Virus record (IMG/VR): IMGVR_UViG_3300042541_000805
Span: 1 to 64,000 of that record
Strand: one strand, 5' to 3'
DNA: 64,000 bases
Origin: a virus
In this document: positions 12,855 to 20,708 of the stretch, in pieces
How positions within the stretch are numbered: the first letter of the stretch is position 1
Layout of the letters: each line of letters starts with the position of its first letter
Made by a program: the position numbers and the translations under genes
The notes under the pieces: model-generated
The model's input: only the letters and a program-made list of their open reading frames with translations
What the model was told of the DNA's origin: nothing
Database searches by the model: none

Positions 12855-12930
12855 CGACATATCAGTTTACATTGCAGAGGCAATTGCTGATGATTTATAC
12901 AATTATTATTTAACCGAAATTTTAAATTAA
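12841..12930 (+). CDS. Mini-protein (29 aa)
   Basis: MEEINDISVYIAEAIADDLY, one acidic helix. Starts inside the preceding gene in another frame. Supported only by its fit between neighbours. Confidence 0.35.
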   Translation: MEEINDISVYIAEAIADDLYNYYLTEILN

Positions 12931-12940
12931 AAAAAAGAAA

Positions 12941-13234
12941 ATGGAAAATTTAAAAAACAAAAAAATCACAATGGCTACATTAAAATCGTTCATTAAAAAT
13001 GCAAACAATTTATTTGTAGAAACAAAGTCAAGGTTTAATGGAATGTTTGATGGAATAGAGTATTTTAAAGATACTGAAATGATACAAATTGAAAAGGCTG
13101 ATGCAATAGGATACAAGGGTGTTTATTGCGTAGGTCGTAGCAGAGATTATTTTACATACAAAGAGAAAGATGGATACATTGGTATACAAGTATCAAATGC
13201 TTGTGGATGCGAAATTTTATGGACAAAAATATAA
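12941..13234 (+). CDS. Hypothetical protein (97 aa)
   Basis: N-terminal basic helix (LKNKKITMATLKSFIKNANNLF), then a domain with three Cys (GVYCVG..., NACGCEILW). I recall 'MATLKSFIKKN...LFI.V.S.FDGM.D' proteins in other Bacteroidota phages, without a known role. Internal ATG at residue 11 is an alternative start. Confidence 0.6.
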   Translation: MENLKNKKITMATLKSFIKNANNLFVETKSRFNGMFDGIEYFKDTEMIQIEKADAIGYKGVYCVGRSRDYFTYKEKDGYIGIQVSNACGCEILWTKI

Positions 13235-13265
13235 TTAAATAACTAACCTTAAATTAAAAAACGAA

Positions 13266-13763
13266 ATGGAAAATTCAAACAAAAAATACTCGGTAACATT
13301 AGACAGAAGCGTATACGAAAGCAATGATTTAAAACAACTAGAAAAACTAGCAATTGATTATTGCATTAAAATTGATGAGGGATGCGAAGAGTATAACACC
13401 AATGGTGTAATAAAAATTAGTAGCATAGAAAAACATGATTGGGAAGCAGAAAATATTTACTCTTTAATCTATGATAATCTAATGGAGATTGAAGTTAATA
13501 TCAACGCATTAGATTGTAACGATTGGGAGTTTCTAATTAGCGAATTGGCTAATGTTAAATTTCACAATGTATCATACATCAATGATGAATGTGATTCAAT
13601 TGCTAATGTAGAATTAGATTTAATTATCTACCTACCGAATGAAGAATATAATTCATTTCAAATAGATAAATATTTTGACAATGGATTCAATGATAAGGTA
13701 GAACCTAAAACATTTGATAGCCTAGTAGAATTAGTAAAAGAAATTAATAACCTAAAAAAATAA
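13266..13763 (+). CDS. Acidic hypothetical protein (165 aa)
   Basis: Strongly acidic with alternating strands and helices (VIKISSIEKHDWEAENIYSL, IANVELDLIIYLP). No motif recognised. It is among the larger unknowns of the block. Confidence 0.6.
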   Translation: MENSNKKYSVTLDRSVYESNDLKQLEKLAIDYCIKIDEGCEEYNTNGVIKISSIEKHDWEAENIYSLIYDNLMEIEVNINALDCNDWEFLISELANVKFHNVSYINDECDSIANVELDLIIYLPNEEYNSFQIDKYFDNGFNDKVEPKTFDSLVELVKEINNLKK

Positions 13764-13776
13764 GGAGAAAAATAAA

Positions 13777-13995
13777 ATGATTTTAATCAACGAAACATTA
13801 CAAAACATTTTTTATGTATTAAAAATGTATGATTTATGCTACTCAATAAGTATAGATGGTGTTGTATACAAAGTAGGTGCGGTAGTTAGACAAGAACAAG
13901 ATGGATGTACTTTAAATTGGGAGTATGGGACTGATGGTATTAGTAAAGAACATCTTGAAGAGTTAGAAGATTTAATATTAGAAAAATTTTTATAA
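13777..13995 (+). CDS. Hypothetical protein (72 aa)
   Basis: A beta-rich centre (YSISIDGVVYKVGAVVRQEQDG) and an acidic C-terminal helix (EHLEELEDLILEKFL). AAGGAG lies nine bases before the ATG, one of the few Shine-Dalgarno-like sites here. Confidence 0.55.
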   Translation: MILINETLQNIFYVLKMYDLCYSISIDGVVYKVGAVVRQEQDGCTLNWEYGTDGISKEHLEELEDLILEKFL

Positions 13996-14014
13996 TTTAA
14001 AAACAAAAAAGAAA

Positions 14015-14215
14015 ATGAAAGCACTAGACAAAAAGACTATTGAATTAGTAGAAAATTTATCCAATGCTATGGATGAGTTGACAAATCATTGGCAAGAATT
14101 ATCAGATGATGAGTCAGAATTATTATCAAATGGCTACCCATTATTTTGGGGGTCATTTGATGAGAAGTCAGCACAAGTAAATACATGGTTAATTAACTTA
14201 CAAGAAAAAAACTAA
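14015..14215 (+). CDS. Acidic hypothetical protein (66 aa)
   Basis: An acidic helix (IELVENLSNAMDELTNHWQE) and aromatic-rich segment (YPLFWGSFDEKSAQVNTWL). Unrecognised. Confidence 0.55.
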   Translation: MKALDKKTIELVENLSNAMDELTNHWQELSDDESELLSNGYPLFWGSFDEKSAQVNTWLINLQEKN

Positions 14216-14219
14216 AGAT

Positions 14220-14507
14220 ATGAAAGCAAACATTATAGTAACACAAGGTAGTTACGGATTCGGTCACGAATGGACATTAGAATGTGAAACAAAAACAACA
14301 AAGAAATCATTTTATCTAGGGCAAGACATTAAGTTTTGCTCTAGGGTACTAGGGATGGATGCTAGTGATGTTGTTGATGCAATTGGTACTAATAGATTAG
14401 ATACTGAACTAGGCACAAAGAGATTAGCAAGATTCATTGTTAACACATTAGAGTTAAATGGTAGAAATATTAAAAACATACAAGCATGGGATTTATGCTG
14501 TCAATAA
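14220..14507 (+). CDS. Hypothetical protein (95 aa)
   Basis: Beta strands (NIIVTQGSYGFGHEWTLECETK) then helical segments (CSRVLGMDASDVVDAIGTNRL). Starts 4 nt after the previous stop. Unrecognised. Confidence 0.55.
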   Translation: MKANIIVTQGSYGFGHEWTLECETKTTKKSFYLGQDIKFCSRVLGMDASDVVDAIGTNRLDTELGTKRLARFIVNTLELNGRNIKNIQAWDLCCQ

Positions 14508-14515
14508 AAAACGAT

Positions 14516-14677
14516 ATGGAAAATAAAATAATCTTAACAATAGAAATGATAAAAGGTATGTATTGGTGGTCAGTTACACTAGGTAACAAGACAACAAAAT
14601 CTTTCGATGGTTTTAAAACTAAACAAGATGCATACGCAGATTTTAATTATAGGTCAAAATATATAAACTTAATGTAA
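14516..14677 (+). CDS. Small single-domain protein (53 aa)
   Basis: IILTIEMIKGMYWWSVTLGN resembles the 'YYWSVT' strand pattern of small phage beta proteins. The start is taken at 14516, 8 nt after the previous stop, instead of an overlapping upstream ATG. Unknown role. Confidence 0.5.
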   Translation: MENKIILTIEMIKGMYWWSVTLGNKTTKSFDGFKTKQDAYADFNYRSKYINLM

Positions 14678-14682
14678 AAAAA

Positions 14683-15069
14683 ATGAACAAATTAATTGAA
14701 ACGCTAGATAATTGCAAGGCAATTTTATCCGACTATTACGAAAATGATTTAGCAGAAGCAGTAAACGAATACGATGTAGAAAATCAAATTGACAACATCC
14801 ATAGGATAATGTTAATGATAATGCCAAATGAATTTAAATTCGCTAGGCAATGTTCTTGTTGTGAAGATGGAATGAACAAAGGCTATGTGATTGATGGTGG
14901 TGGTGAATATTATTGTAGTGATGAATGCTTAAACACGAAGCATACTGCCGATGAAATAAAAGAAATGGAAATGGGAGAAGAGTGTAATTATTGGACTGAA
15001 TGGGATTCCGATTCGGACATGGAATACATATTAGTACGCAACATATTGATACATGTTGGCGAGGAATAG
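14683..15069 (+). CDS. Putative zinc-finger protein (128 aa)
   Basis: The centre has CSCCEDGMNKGYVID followed by YYCSDEC, spacing fit for a treble-clef or MYND-like zinc site. The N-terminal 50 residues are helical and acidic; the C-terminus is acidic (ECNYWTEWDSDSDMEYI). A hairpin region follows the stop, so it closes the first plus-strand unit. Confidence 0.6.
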   Translation: MNKLIETLDNCKAILSDYYENDLAEAVNEYDVENQIDNIHRIMLMIMPNEFKFARQCSCCEDGMNKGYVIDGGGEYYCSDECLNTKHTADEIKEMEMGEECNYWTEWDSDSDMEYILVRNILIHVGEE

Positions 15070-15099
15070 CCACCTGATCAGGACAGTCCTGCTGGGAAT

Positions 15100-15131
15100 A
15101 AACTGCTCTAATGGTATTGTTAGGGCAGTTT
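15100..15131 (+). terminator. Hairpin ending the first small-gene unit
   Basis: AAACTGCTCTAA pairs with TTAGGGCAGTTT over 12 bp, the one exception being G-U on the plus strand; the loop is 8 nt. It is followed by a pyrimidine-rich stretch rather than a pure T run. Just upstream lie CCTGATCAGG (15073-15082) and AGGACAGTCCT, two further short palindromes, which could be operator sites. Confidence 0.5.
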
Positions 15132-15153
15132 ACTATCCTTTTCTTTCTGCACA

Positions 15154-15185
15154 TTTGGAATTAACAATTAATACAATTAAATTTG
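15154..15185 (+). promoter_or_regulatory. Promoter with -33 TTTG and -7 TAAATTTG
   Basis: TTTG at 15154-15157 and TAAATTTG at 15178-15185 are 20 bp apart, the Bacteroidota spacing. It follows the 15100-15131 hairpin and drives the 15206 gene after a short leader. Confidence 0.65.
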
Positions 15186-15205
15186 AAAAACTAAACTAAA
15201 CTATT

Positions 15206-15379
15206 ATGAAAATTAAAGAACAACCAATCACACAAAACAATTTATTTGAGCAAATGGCTATCATAACTAAAAACAAACTTATTAAGCAAGGTGTTTTACC
15301 TTCTGATGCTAATAAATTAGCTATTGAGTTTGTGAAAGAAAATGGAGAAAAAATTATTATTAATGTACTTAAAAAATAA
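15206..15379 (+). CDS. Small protein, paralogue of the 20256 gene (57 aa)
   Basis: The core KLIKQGVLPSDANKLAIEFV is nearly the same as KLIEKGVLPSDANDLAIEFV in the gene at 20256. Both end in a helix with II.NV.K. Each is the first gene after a -33/-7 promoter. A helical adaptor or regulator is possible; no family recognised. Confidence 0.6.
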   Translation: MKIKEQPITQNNLFEQMAIITKNKLIKQGVLPSDANKLAIEFVKENGEKIIINVLKK

Positions 15380-15384
15380 AAAAA

Positions 15385-15600
15385 ATGGAAAACTTAACAA
15401 ACAAAGAAGAAAAAAAAATAACATTACAAGAATTAAAAGATATTTTAAATGTAATGAATTTTTATAATAGAAATCGTGGCTTTATGGGTTACGACCTTGT
15501 AGGTACTTTAAGATTTTTTGATGGAGAGCCATCGGATGGAGGTATTTATATTACAAAAGAAGATATTAAAGAATTTATAAACGATTACAAAACAATTTAA
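15385..15600 (+). CDS. Hypothetical protein (71 aa)
   Basis: A basic-acidic N-terminal helix (NKEEKKITLQELKDILNVMN), a Gly/Phe-rich middle and an acidic C-terminus. Unrecognised. Confidence 0.5.
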   Translation: MENLTNKEEKKITLQELKDILNVMNFYNRNRGFMGYDLVGTLRFFDGEPSDGGIYITKEDIKEFINDYKTI

Positions 15601-15612
15601 AACTAAAAAGCT

Positions 15613-15888
15613 ATGGAACAAGTATTAAAAGTATTGAAAAGCGAAGAGTACGACAGGTACATTTTTATTACCTACGAAGAAGAAAACATTGTTGGTATAA
15701 ACTTTCATCAAGGTGTTGATGCAATTGATAATTATTTTATCAAGCCATGCCCATACACTACGGAAACATTTATGCGAATGATATCAAACAATCCTATCTT
15801 TAATAAAACCGAAGATGAGATTTTTCAAATCATAAACGATGCTATCGAAGTAGTGTGTCAAGTAATAACTTATACATTTAAAAACTAA
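15613..15888 (+). CDS. Hypothetical protein (91 aa)
   Basis: Mixed alpha/beta (RYIFITYEEENIVGINFHQG; TYTFKN at the end). Unrecognised, in the run of acidic small genes. Confidence 0.5.
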   Translation: MEQVLKVLKSEEYDRYIFITYEEENIVGINFHQGVDAIDNYFIKPCPYTTETFMRMISNNPIFNKTEDEIFQIINDAIEVVCQVITYTFKN

Positions 15889-15899
15889 ACTTAAACAAT

Positions 15900-16232
15900 A
15901 TGAAAAAGTACAAAGAAAATTATGATTTTTATTTATTCTCTCAATTATGTAGTAATGCAGAAATAGATTCAGAGCCTTACGATGTTCAATTTGAAATTAA
16001 AGAAGAATTATTCAATGAATTTATGCCTAGCATTTATAATGATGCAAATGAAAACCTATATGAATGTATAGTAAAATTTGTAGAAGATAAATTTATAGAA
16101 CATAAATTACCACCATCAAAAACTTATGGTGAATATTTATTTAAGGCAATGAACAAATTTGATATTTCTAATCAAGAAGCTAGAAAAAGATACGGACAAT
16201 TTACAATCTCACAATGGAAACAAATATTATAA
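15900..16232 (+). CDS. Hypothetical protein (110 aa)
   Basis: Helical and acidic, with PPSKTYGEYLFKAMNKFDIS near the C-terminus. No recognised motif. Confidence 0.55.
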   Translation: MKKYKENYDFYLFSQLCSNAEIDSEPYDVQFEIKEELFNEFMPSIYNDANENLYECIVKFVEDKFIEHKLPPSKTYGEYLFKAMNKFDISNQEARKRYGQFTISQWKQIL

Positions 16233-16234
16233 AA

Positions 16235-16471
16235 ATGGAAACACAAAAAGTAGTATTCAAAATGATAGATGATGAGGTAATAGCCATCTTTCCTAATAAC
16301 CTATACAGCGAGGTGCTGTATGGTAATACAATGGTAGATTCTTATATGCACATTGGTCAGCATTCAGCTTGTTCAGTAGAATTGATAGATGAATTAGAAG
16401 ATGCATCGGAAGAGCAGTATAAAGATTTAAAAATAGAGTTAGAAGAAATTGGATATAATTTAGAACTATAA
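16235..16471 (+). CDS. DUF-type small acidic protein (78 aa)
   Basis: METQKVVFKMIDDEVIAIFP, then MVDSYMHIGQHSACSVELID. I recall 'I.ALFP......G.....SY.H.GQH....' proteins in other phages and plasmids, with unknown role. Start chosen 2 nt after the preceding stop; an ATG at 16214 would overlap it. Confidence 0.55.
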   Translation: METQKVVFKMIDDEVIAIFPNNLYSEVLYGNTMVDSYMHIGQHSACSVELIDELEDASEEQYKDLKIELEEIGYNLEL

Positions 16472-16475
16472 AAAT

Positions 16476-16682
16476 ATGGATTACTATACACAAATGGCAT
16501 TAACTTTTAAAGACAAAGGATTAACTGCAATAAGGAATGAGGATTGTGATTACATATCTGATTATGATAATAAAAAAAGATATGGAGTTAATATTGAGAA
16601 TGAAGATGGAGATGTATTAGATTATGAATACTTTAATTCAGAAAAAAAAGCATTTAAATTTATAAACAAAATTAAAAACTAA
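16476..16682 (+). CDS. Hypothetical protein (68 aa)
   Basis: Acidic beta pattern (YGVNIENEDGDVLDYEYFNS) with a basic C-terminal helix. Starts 4 nt after the preceding stop. Unrecognised. Confidence 0.5.
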   Translation: MDYYTQMALTFKDKGLTAIRNEDCDYISDYDNKKRYGVNIENEDGDVLDYEYFNSEKKAFKFINKIKN

Positions 16683-16688
16683 AACAAC

Positions 16689-16925
16689 ATGAAAACACAA
16701 GACCAAGAACTATTAAACAAGATTACAAATCTACAAGAAGAATTACATATCTTCTTTGGTACAATGACATTCGATGAATTAGAAAATCAATTCGGCTATA
16801 GTCTGCATGGATTAGAGAATGATGCAGTAGAACTGATGCTAGATACATTGAGGAATGAATGGTACGAATTACCATTAAGAGATAAATATCAAATCGTTGA
16901 ACAAATCACTAAAAAAAGAAACTAA
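16689..16925 (+). CDS. Acidic helical protein (78 aa)
   Basis: Almost all helix (QELLNKITNLQEELHIFFG; VELMLDTLRNEWYELP). Its stop is 1 nt before the next ATG. Unrecognised. Confidence 0.5.
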   Translation: MKTQDQELLNKITNLQEELHIFFGTMTFDELENQFGYSLHGLENDAVELMLDTLRNEWYELPLRDKYQIVEQITKKRN

Positions 16926-16926
16926 A

Positions 16927-17232
16927 ATGGGCTACTACACACAATATGCATTAGAAACACTACAAGGTGGAGATTCTAATATTGATTATCAAAAAGAATT
17001 ATGCGACATGGTAGATTATGAATACCTATTCGATGAACCAACAAAATGGTATGAACATCATGAGGACATGAAAACATTATCTAAAAAACATCCAAAGGTA
17101 TTATTCCTATTGCATGGTGATGGTGAGGAAAATGGAGATATGTGGAGGGCATACTACTATGGTGGTGAATGTAAAGAAAGAATTGAAGCAGAAATTGTAT
17201 TTAAAGAATTTGATTTAACTAAAATAAAATAA
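16927..17232 (+). CDS. Conserved phage protein, MGYYT..YxLE type (101 aa)
   Basis: MGYYTQYALE opening, a central KTLSKKHPKVLFLLHGDGEENGDMW-type stretch, and a YYYGG segment. I recall this as a widespread phage protein of unknown function (start MGYYT, 'F.L.GEGEE.GD.W'). I start at the ATG that gives this opening rather than 30 nt earlier. Confidence 0.65.
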   Translation: MGYYTQYALETLQGGDSNIDYQKELCDMVDYEYLFDEPTKWYEHHEDMKTLSKKHPKVLFLLHGDGEENGDMWRAYYYGGECKERIEAEIVFKEFDLTKIK

Positions 17233-17237
17233 AAGAC

Positions 17238-18323
17238 ATGAATGTATTATCACTATTCGATGGGATGTCATGTGGGCAACAAGCACTACAAAGATCAGGC
17301 ATCCAAGTAACAAATTATTTCGCATCAGAGATAGACAAGTATGCAATCCAAATCACGCAGAAAAATTATCCTAAAACAATTCAGATTGGTAGTGTGATTG
17401 ATGTGCAGGCGGAATCATTACCACAAATAGATTTATTAATTGGTGGAAGTCCATGTCAAAACCTATCATTTGCTGGGAGCAGAAAAGGTTTGACCACTAA
17501 AGAGAATATAGAGATATTAACTTTAGAACATTACCTTGAATTGAAAGCAGATGATTTTAAATTCGAGGGGCAATCGTATCTATTTTGGGAGTACATGAGA
17601 TTGCTTAAAGAAACCAAGCCAAAGTATTTCTTATTAGAGAATGTGGTGATGGGTAAGAAATGGCAAAAAGTTTTTTCGGATGCTATTGGATGTGAACCTA
17701 TCATGATTAATTCTTCATTGGTATCTGCACAAACACGTAGAAGATTGTATTGGACTAACATCCCTAACATCACACAACCACAAGACAAAGGCATATACCT
17801 AAAGGATATATTGGAGGATGATGTAGATGCAAAGTATTTCCTATCTGATAAGGTAACGGAAAGGTACAAGGATTTGGAGTCAAAGTCTTATGTAGGAACT
17901 ACTGCACCATCATTCAGAACGATTGGTCAGAGGGATATAGTATATGGCGAACACAACAAGATGGGATGCCTAGTAGCTACTGATTATAAGCAACCAAAAC
18001 AAGTAAGGATAAGCCAAGTAGAAAGGCTATTGGAACGCACACAAGTAGATGTAAGCAATGTTACCGAGCCTACGATTATGGATGTATACAACAAGAAGTT
18101 AGTTAAAGATGGGAAATGTAACACACTAACATTACCACACCATAACGCACAACGATTAATTGTACCACCATACATTAGAAAACTTACACCTATTGAATGC
18201 GAAAGGCTTCAGACAGTTAGAGATAATTATACCGAGGGCGTGTCTGATTCACAAAGGTATAGGATGTTAGGTAACGGATGGACAATCAATGTAATTGCAC
18301 ATATTTTTTCACACATAAACTAA
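17238..18323 (+). CDS. DNA (cytosine-5) methyltransferase (361 aa)
   Basis: Methylates cytosine C5 using S-adenosylmethionine. Motif I is LSLFDGMSCGQQAL (residues 4-17); the catalytic motif IV is GGSPCQ with Cys73; motif VI is LLENV; motif VIII is QTRRRLYW; and RMLGNGWTINVIAHIF is motif X at the end. The target-recognition part between VIII and IX is about 120 residues. The length is standard for a single-domain enzyme. No restriction partner lies nearby, so it probably protects phage DNA from host restriction (inference). Confidence 0.9.
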   Translation: MNVLSLFDGMSCGQQALQRSGIQVTNYFASEIDKYAIQITQKNYPKTIQIGSVIDVQAESLPQIDLLIGGSPCQNLSFAGSRKGLTTKENIEILTLEHYLELKADDFKFEGQSYLFWEYMRLLKETKPKYFLLENVVMGKKWQKVFSDAIGCEPIMINSSLVSAQTRRRLYWTNIPNITQPQDKGIYLKDILEDDVDAKYFLSDKVTERYKDLESKSYVGTTAPSFRTIGQRDIVYGEHNKMGCLVATDYKQPKQVRISQVERLLERTQVDVSNVTEPTIMDVYNKKLVKDGKCNTLTLPHHNAQRLIVPPYIRKLTPIECERLQTVRDNYTEGVSDSQRYRMLGNGWTINVIAHIFSHIN

Positions 18324-18329
18324 ACTAAA

Positions 18330-18737
18330 ATGAACACAGAAAAAAGAATCTTTGCATCTCTACTAGGTATGGAAGAGCAAACAAAAGAAGAACGCTTACA
18401 ATGGGCAGAAGATAATGGAATGGTATGGTCAGTAGATTGGTTTATAACTAGTATCAATTGTGGGATGATGGTTGATATTAATAAGTACCAATTTGATAGC
18501 TACGAGGCAGAGTTAAATAATTCTATGGTATCAATTAACATCCTACAACTAGCATCAGAGTTAGCAGAAAATCAAACGATGATTGAAATGTTTGATAACG
18601 ATTCGTTAGATGAAGAAGAAGAAGAGCAAATGTATGTAAGCCATTCGGATGGGACTACATCATTTACCGATGAAGCACAAGACATCTTTAATCCGTTATA
18701 CGATTACTATTACAATTTAATTTTAAAATGTCAGTAA
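18330..18737 (+). CDS. Acidic hypothetical protein (135 aa)
   Basis: Asp/Glu-rich with DNDSLDEEEEEQMYVSHSDG in the second half. The N-terminus (EERLQWAEDNGMVWSVDWF) is helical. Six bases after the methyltransferase stop, so likely co-transcribed. Unknown. Confidence 0.55.
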   Translation: MNTEKRIFASLLGMEEQTKEERLQWAEDNGMVWSVDWFITSINCGMMVDINKYQFDSYEAELNNSMVSINILQLASELAENQTMIEMFDNDSLDEEEEEQMYVSHSDGTTSFTDEAQDIFNPLYDYYYNLILKCQ

Positions 18738-18738
18738 T

Positions 18739-19089
18739 ATGAACATAGAAATCAATTTAGACACAACAAATGTCGCATTCCCTATTGTTATCAAGGATAC
18801 TAAAGGGAATGAAATTTACAAACAATGGGAAAGTGGTTATTGGTGCAAATTAACCTATGATGATAATGGCAATGAATTAACCTATAAAAATTCAGATGGT
18901 GATTCTTGGAAATGCACCTACGATGATAATAATAACGAATTAACTTTTAAAAATTCAAGTGGTTATTACAAAATAAAAGGAGAATACGTTACCAAAGAAG
19001 AATACGAAGCATTTATTAATCCAATTCCTGAATACACTATGGATGAATTAATTGTTAAATTAGGACACAACTTTAAAATAAAAAAGTAA
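18739..19089 (+). CDS. YD-repeat-like small protein (116 aa)
   Basis: Two tandem units, CKLTYDDNGNELTYKNSDGD and CTYDDNNNELTFKNSSGY, resemble YD/RHS-type or toxin-immunity-like beta repeats. I recall similar 'YD..GN.LTY.NSDG.W...TYD' proteins in phages. The C-terminus is helical. Its stop shares a base with the next start. Confidence 0.55.
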   Translation: MNIEINLDTTNVAFPIVIKDTKGNEIYKQWESGYWCKLTYDDNGNELTYKNSDGDSWKCTYDDNNNELTFKNSSGYYKIKGEYVTKEEYEAFINPIPEYTMDELIVKLGHNFKIKK

Positions 19090-19274
19090 TGAACTACGAA
19101 AATCGCATACGAAAGGTATCAAGGTTATACCAACAAGCAATCGCTGACCAAATCCCACACAAGATGATGCAAGGTTATTATCTGCTAACGGAACTGAATA
19201 AAAAACAATACGATGACAATTATAGGAAACAATATTTGGAGGAGATAAGACATGGAAGAACTATTCATATTTAA
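19089..19274 (+). CDS. Small basic helical protein (61 aa)
   Basis: Tyr/Arg/Gln-rich helix (ENRIRKVSRLYQQAIADQIP). TAATG coupling to the previous gene. Unrecognised. Confidence 0.5.
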   Translation: MNYENRIRKVSRLYQQAIADQIPHKMMQGYYLLTELNKKQYDDNYRKQYLEEIRHGRTIHI

Positions 19275-19296
19275 GTATAAGAAAGAAGAGATACAA

Positions 19297-19491
19297 ATGA
19301 AGTCAACCTATCAGTACCCAACATTCAAGGAAGCAGTAGAGTACATTAATAGCTTACCTAGTAAGGATAATTACCTGTCTGCTATTCAAGCTGGAAACCT
19401 AAAGCTATATGCAAAGATTGGTAGTAAAACCTATCAACCGATGGGTACATTGAGCCAAACCTTGTACAAGTCACTAGGAGGAACTACTTAA
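19297..19491 (+). CDS. Hypothetical protein (64 aa)
   Basis: MKSTYQYPTFKEAVEYINSL, then a strand-rich part ending SLGGTT. An in-frame ATG at 19252 would overlap the previous gene by 23 nt; I prefer 19297, which follows an AAGAGA-like site. Unrecognised. Confidence 0.45.
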   Translation: MKSTYQYPTFKEAVEYINSLPSKDNYLSAIQAGNLKLYAKIGSKTYQPMGTLSQTLYKSLGGTT

Positions 19492-19574
19492 TGCTATACA
19501 TCATACCCTTATATTTATTGTTTTATTTAATAAAAGAAGAGATTAAAAATTGGAGATTAAGTAACAAAAAATAG
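19491..19574 (+). CDS. Membrane mini-peptide (27 aa)
   Basis: MLYIIPLYLLFYLIKEEIKN: one short hydrophobic helix, then a basic tail. TAATG coupling with the upstream gene supports translation. Confidence 0.35.
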   Translation: MLYIIPLYLLFYLIKEEIKNWRLSNKK

Positions 19575-19662
19575 TTTATAATACTACTGATGTTCAGTAA
19601 AATAGCAAATAAAAATGAATCAATTTAACCAGATCACAAACTAAATTTAAAAACATTAAGTT

Positions 19663-20199
19663 ATGAGCAAACGAATCTATTTAAACGACACACAAACCCT
19701 AGAGATGAAACTATTCTCTTGGAGGAAAGCCATCGGCTTACTTTTACTATCCTCTTTTCTTGGATTTTGGCTAGGTTTCGGTATAATTTCTAACGATATC
19801 GTAATAAATTCCGATGGAATCTATGCAATTCCACACCAAAAGGATATATTTACGGAGCAAAAATTAAAGCAATACCTAATCGAGCTGAATGTAAAATACC
19901 CAAACATCGTATTTGCCCAAGCAAAATTAGAGAGCGGAAACTTTAGATCCAAAATATTTGAGGAGAACAATAACCTATTTGGTATGAAACAACCATCTAT
20001 TAGGGCAACTACTGCGACAGGTGAGCAGTATAATCATGCTACCTACAATTCATGGCGAGAGTCGGTGCTAGATTATGCCCTATACTCATGCAAGTACACA
20101 TCTAACATCAAATCAGAATCGGAGTACATAGCATATTTAGGTAGCAGATATGCTGAAGATTCTAATTATATCAATAAATTGAAAAATATTTTAAAATAA
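19663..20199 (+). CDS. Membrane-anchored glucosaminidase (178 aa)
   Basis: A FlgJ/GH73-type peptidoglycan hydrolase. One transmembrane helix (about 21-42) leads to a periplasmic catalytic domain: FAQAKLESGNFRS with E90 as the likely catalytic acid, then NNNLFGMKQP, and YNSWRESVLDYALY. It cleaves glycan strands next to N-acetylglucosamine. It lies in the plus-strand early-type block, away from the M15 endolysin, which is unusual for a lysis enzyme; cell-wall remodelling or superinfection exclusion are possible roles. Confidence 0.75.
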   Translation: MSKRIYLNDTQTLEMKLFSWRKAIGLLLLSSFLGFWLGFGIISNDIVINSDGIYAIPHQKDIFTEQKLKQYLIELNVKYPNIVFAQAKLESGNFRSKIFEENNNLFGMKQPSIRATTATGEQYNHATYNSWRESVLDYALYSCKYTSNIKSESEYIAYLGSRYAEDSNYINKLKNILK

Positions 20200-20200
20200 A

Positions 20201-20232
20201 TTGCGTAATTAAATTAATAATACATATTTTTG
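20201..20232 (+). promoter_or_regulatory. Promoter with -33 TTG and -7 TATTTTTG
   Basis: TTG at 20201-20203 and TATTTTTG at 20225-20232, 21 bp apart. It drives the 20256 gene, with the same arrangement as at 15154-15185. Confidence 0.6.
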
Positions 20233-20255
20233 TGAACAAACTAAAACTAAAAAAA

Positions 20256-20438
20256 ATGAAAGATTTAAACACAAACCAAATTAAAGCAGATAATGTATTT
20301 GAAGTAATGGCTTCAATGACCAAAAGTAAACTTATTGAGAAAGGTGTTTTACCTTCTGATGCTAATGATTTAGCTATCGAGTTTGTAAAAAAACAAGGTA
20401 TGCAGATTATCAATAATGTTGTTAAAAATAATAAATAG
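20256..20438 (+). CDS. Small protein, paralogue of the 15206 gene (60 aa)
   Basis: Shares the GVLPSDAN.LAIEFVK core with the 57-aa product at 15206, and the same promoter layout. I start at the ATG followed by KDLNTNQ; one further upstream lies close to the promoter. Unknown function. Confidence 0.6.
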   Translation: MKDLNTNQIKADNVFEVMASMTKSKLIEKGVLPSDANDLAIEFVKKQGMQIINNVVKNNK

Positions 20439-20439
20439 T

Positions 20440-20708
20440 AGTAAACTATAAAGAAACGATTTGGCTTTATCTCCAAATAGTATGCCCAATATGATGAGAA
20501 ATGGTGTGATTACCATAAGGGATTGCTAATAGGACAAGGTTCTATTCAGATTGACTATCTGCGGTGAATATCAAAGAGATGTAAAGAACAACGCACTCTC
20601 ATAAGTCTAGTCCTAACCTGAGGTAGTGCTTGGGGACAACCACAACACCTGTAAGTTGGATAAATTAGGGTGTTATTTTAAACAAATCTTAAACTAAAAA
20701 CTAAAAAA
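20440..20708 (+). other. Hairpin-rich gap, candidate non-coding RNA
   Basis: No gene fits here. Visible stems are ATTTGG/CCAAAT (about 20459-20478), ATGGT/ACCAT (about 20501-20516), a long-range TAGGAC/GTCCTA (about 20530 to 20612), TATTC/GAATA inside it, and AACACC/GGTGTT (about 20644-20680), followed by ATTTTA. The base composition is less AT-rich than the surrounding genes. Confidence 0.4.
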
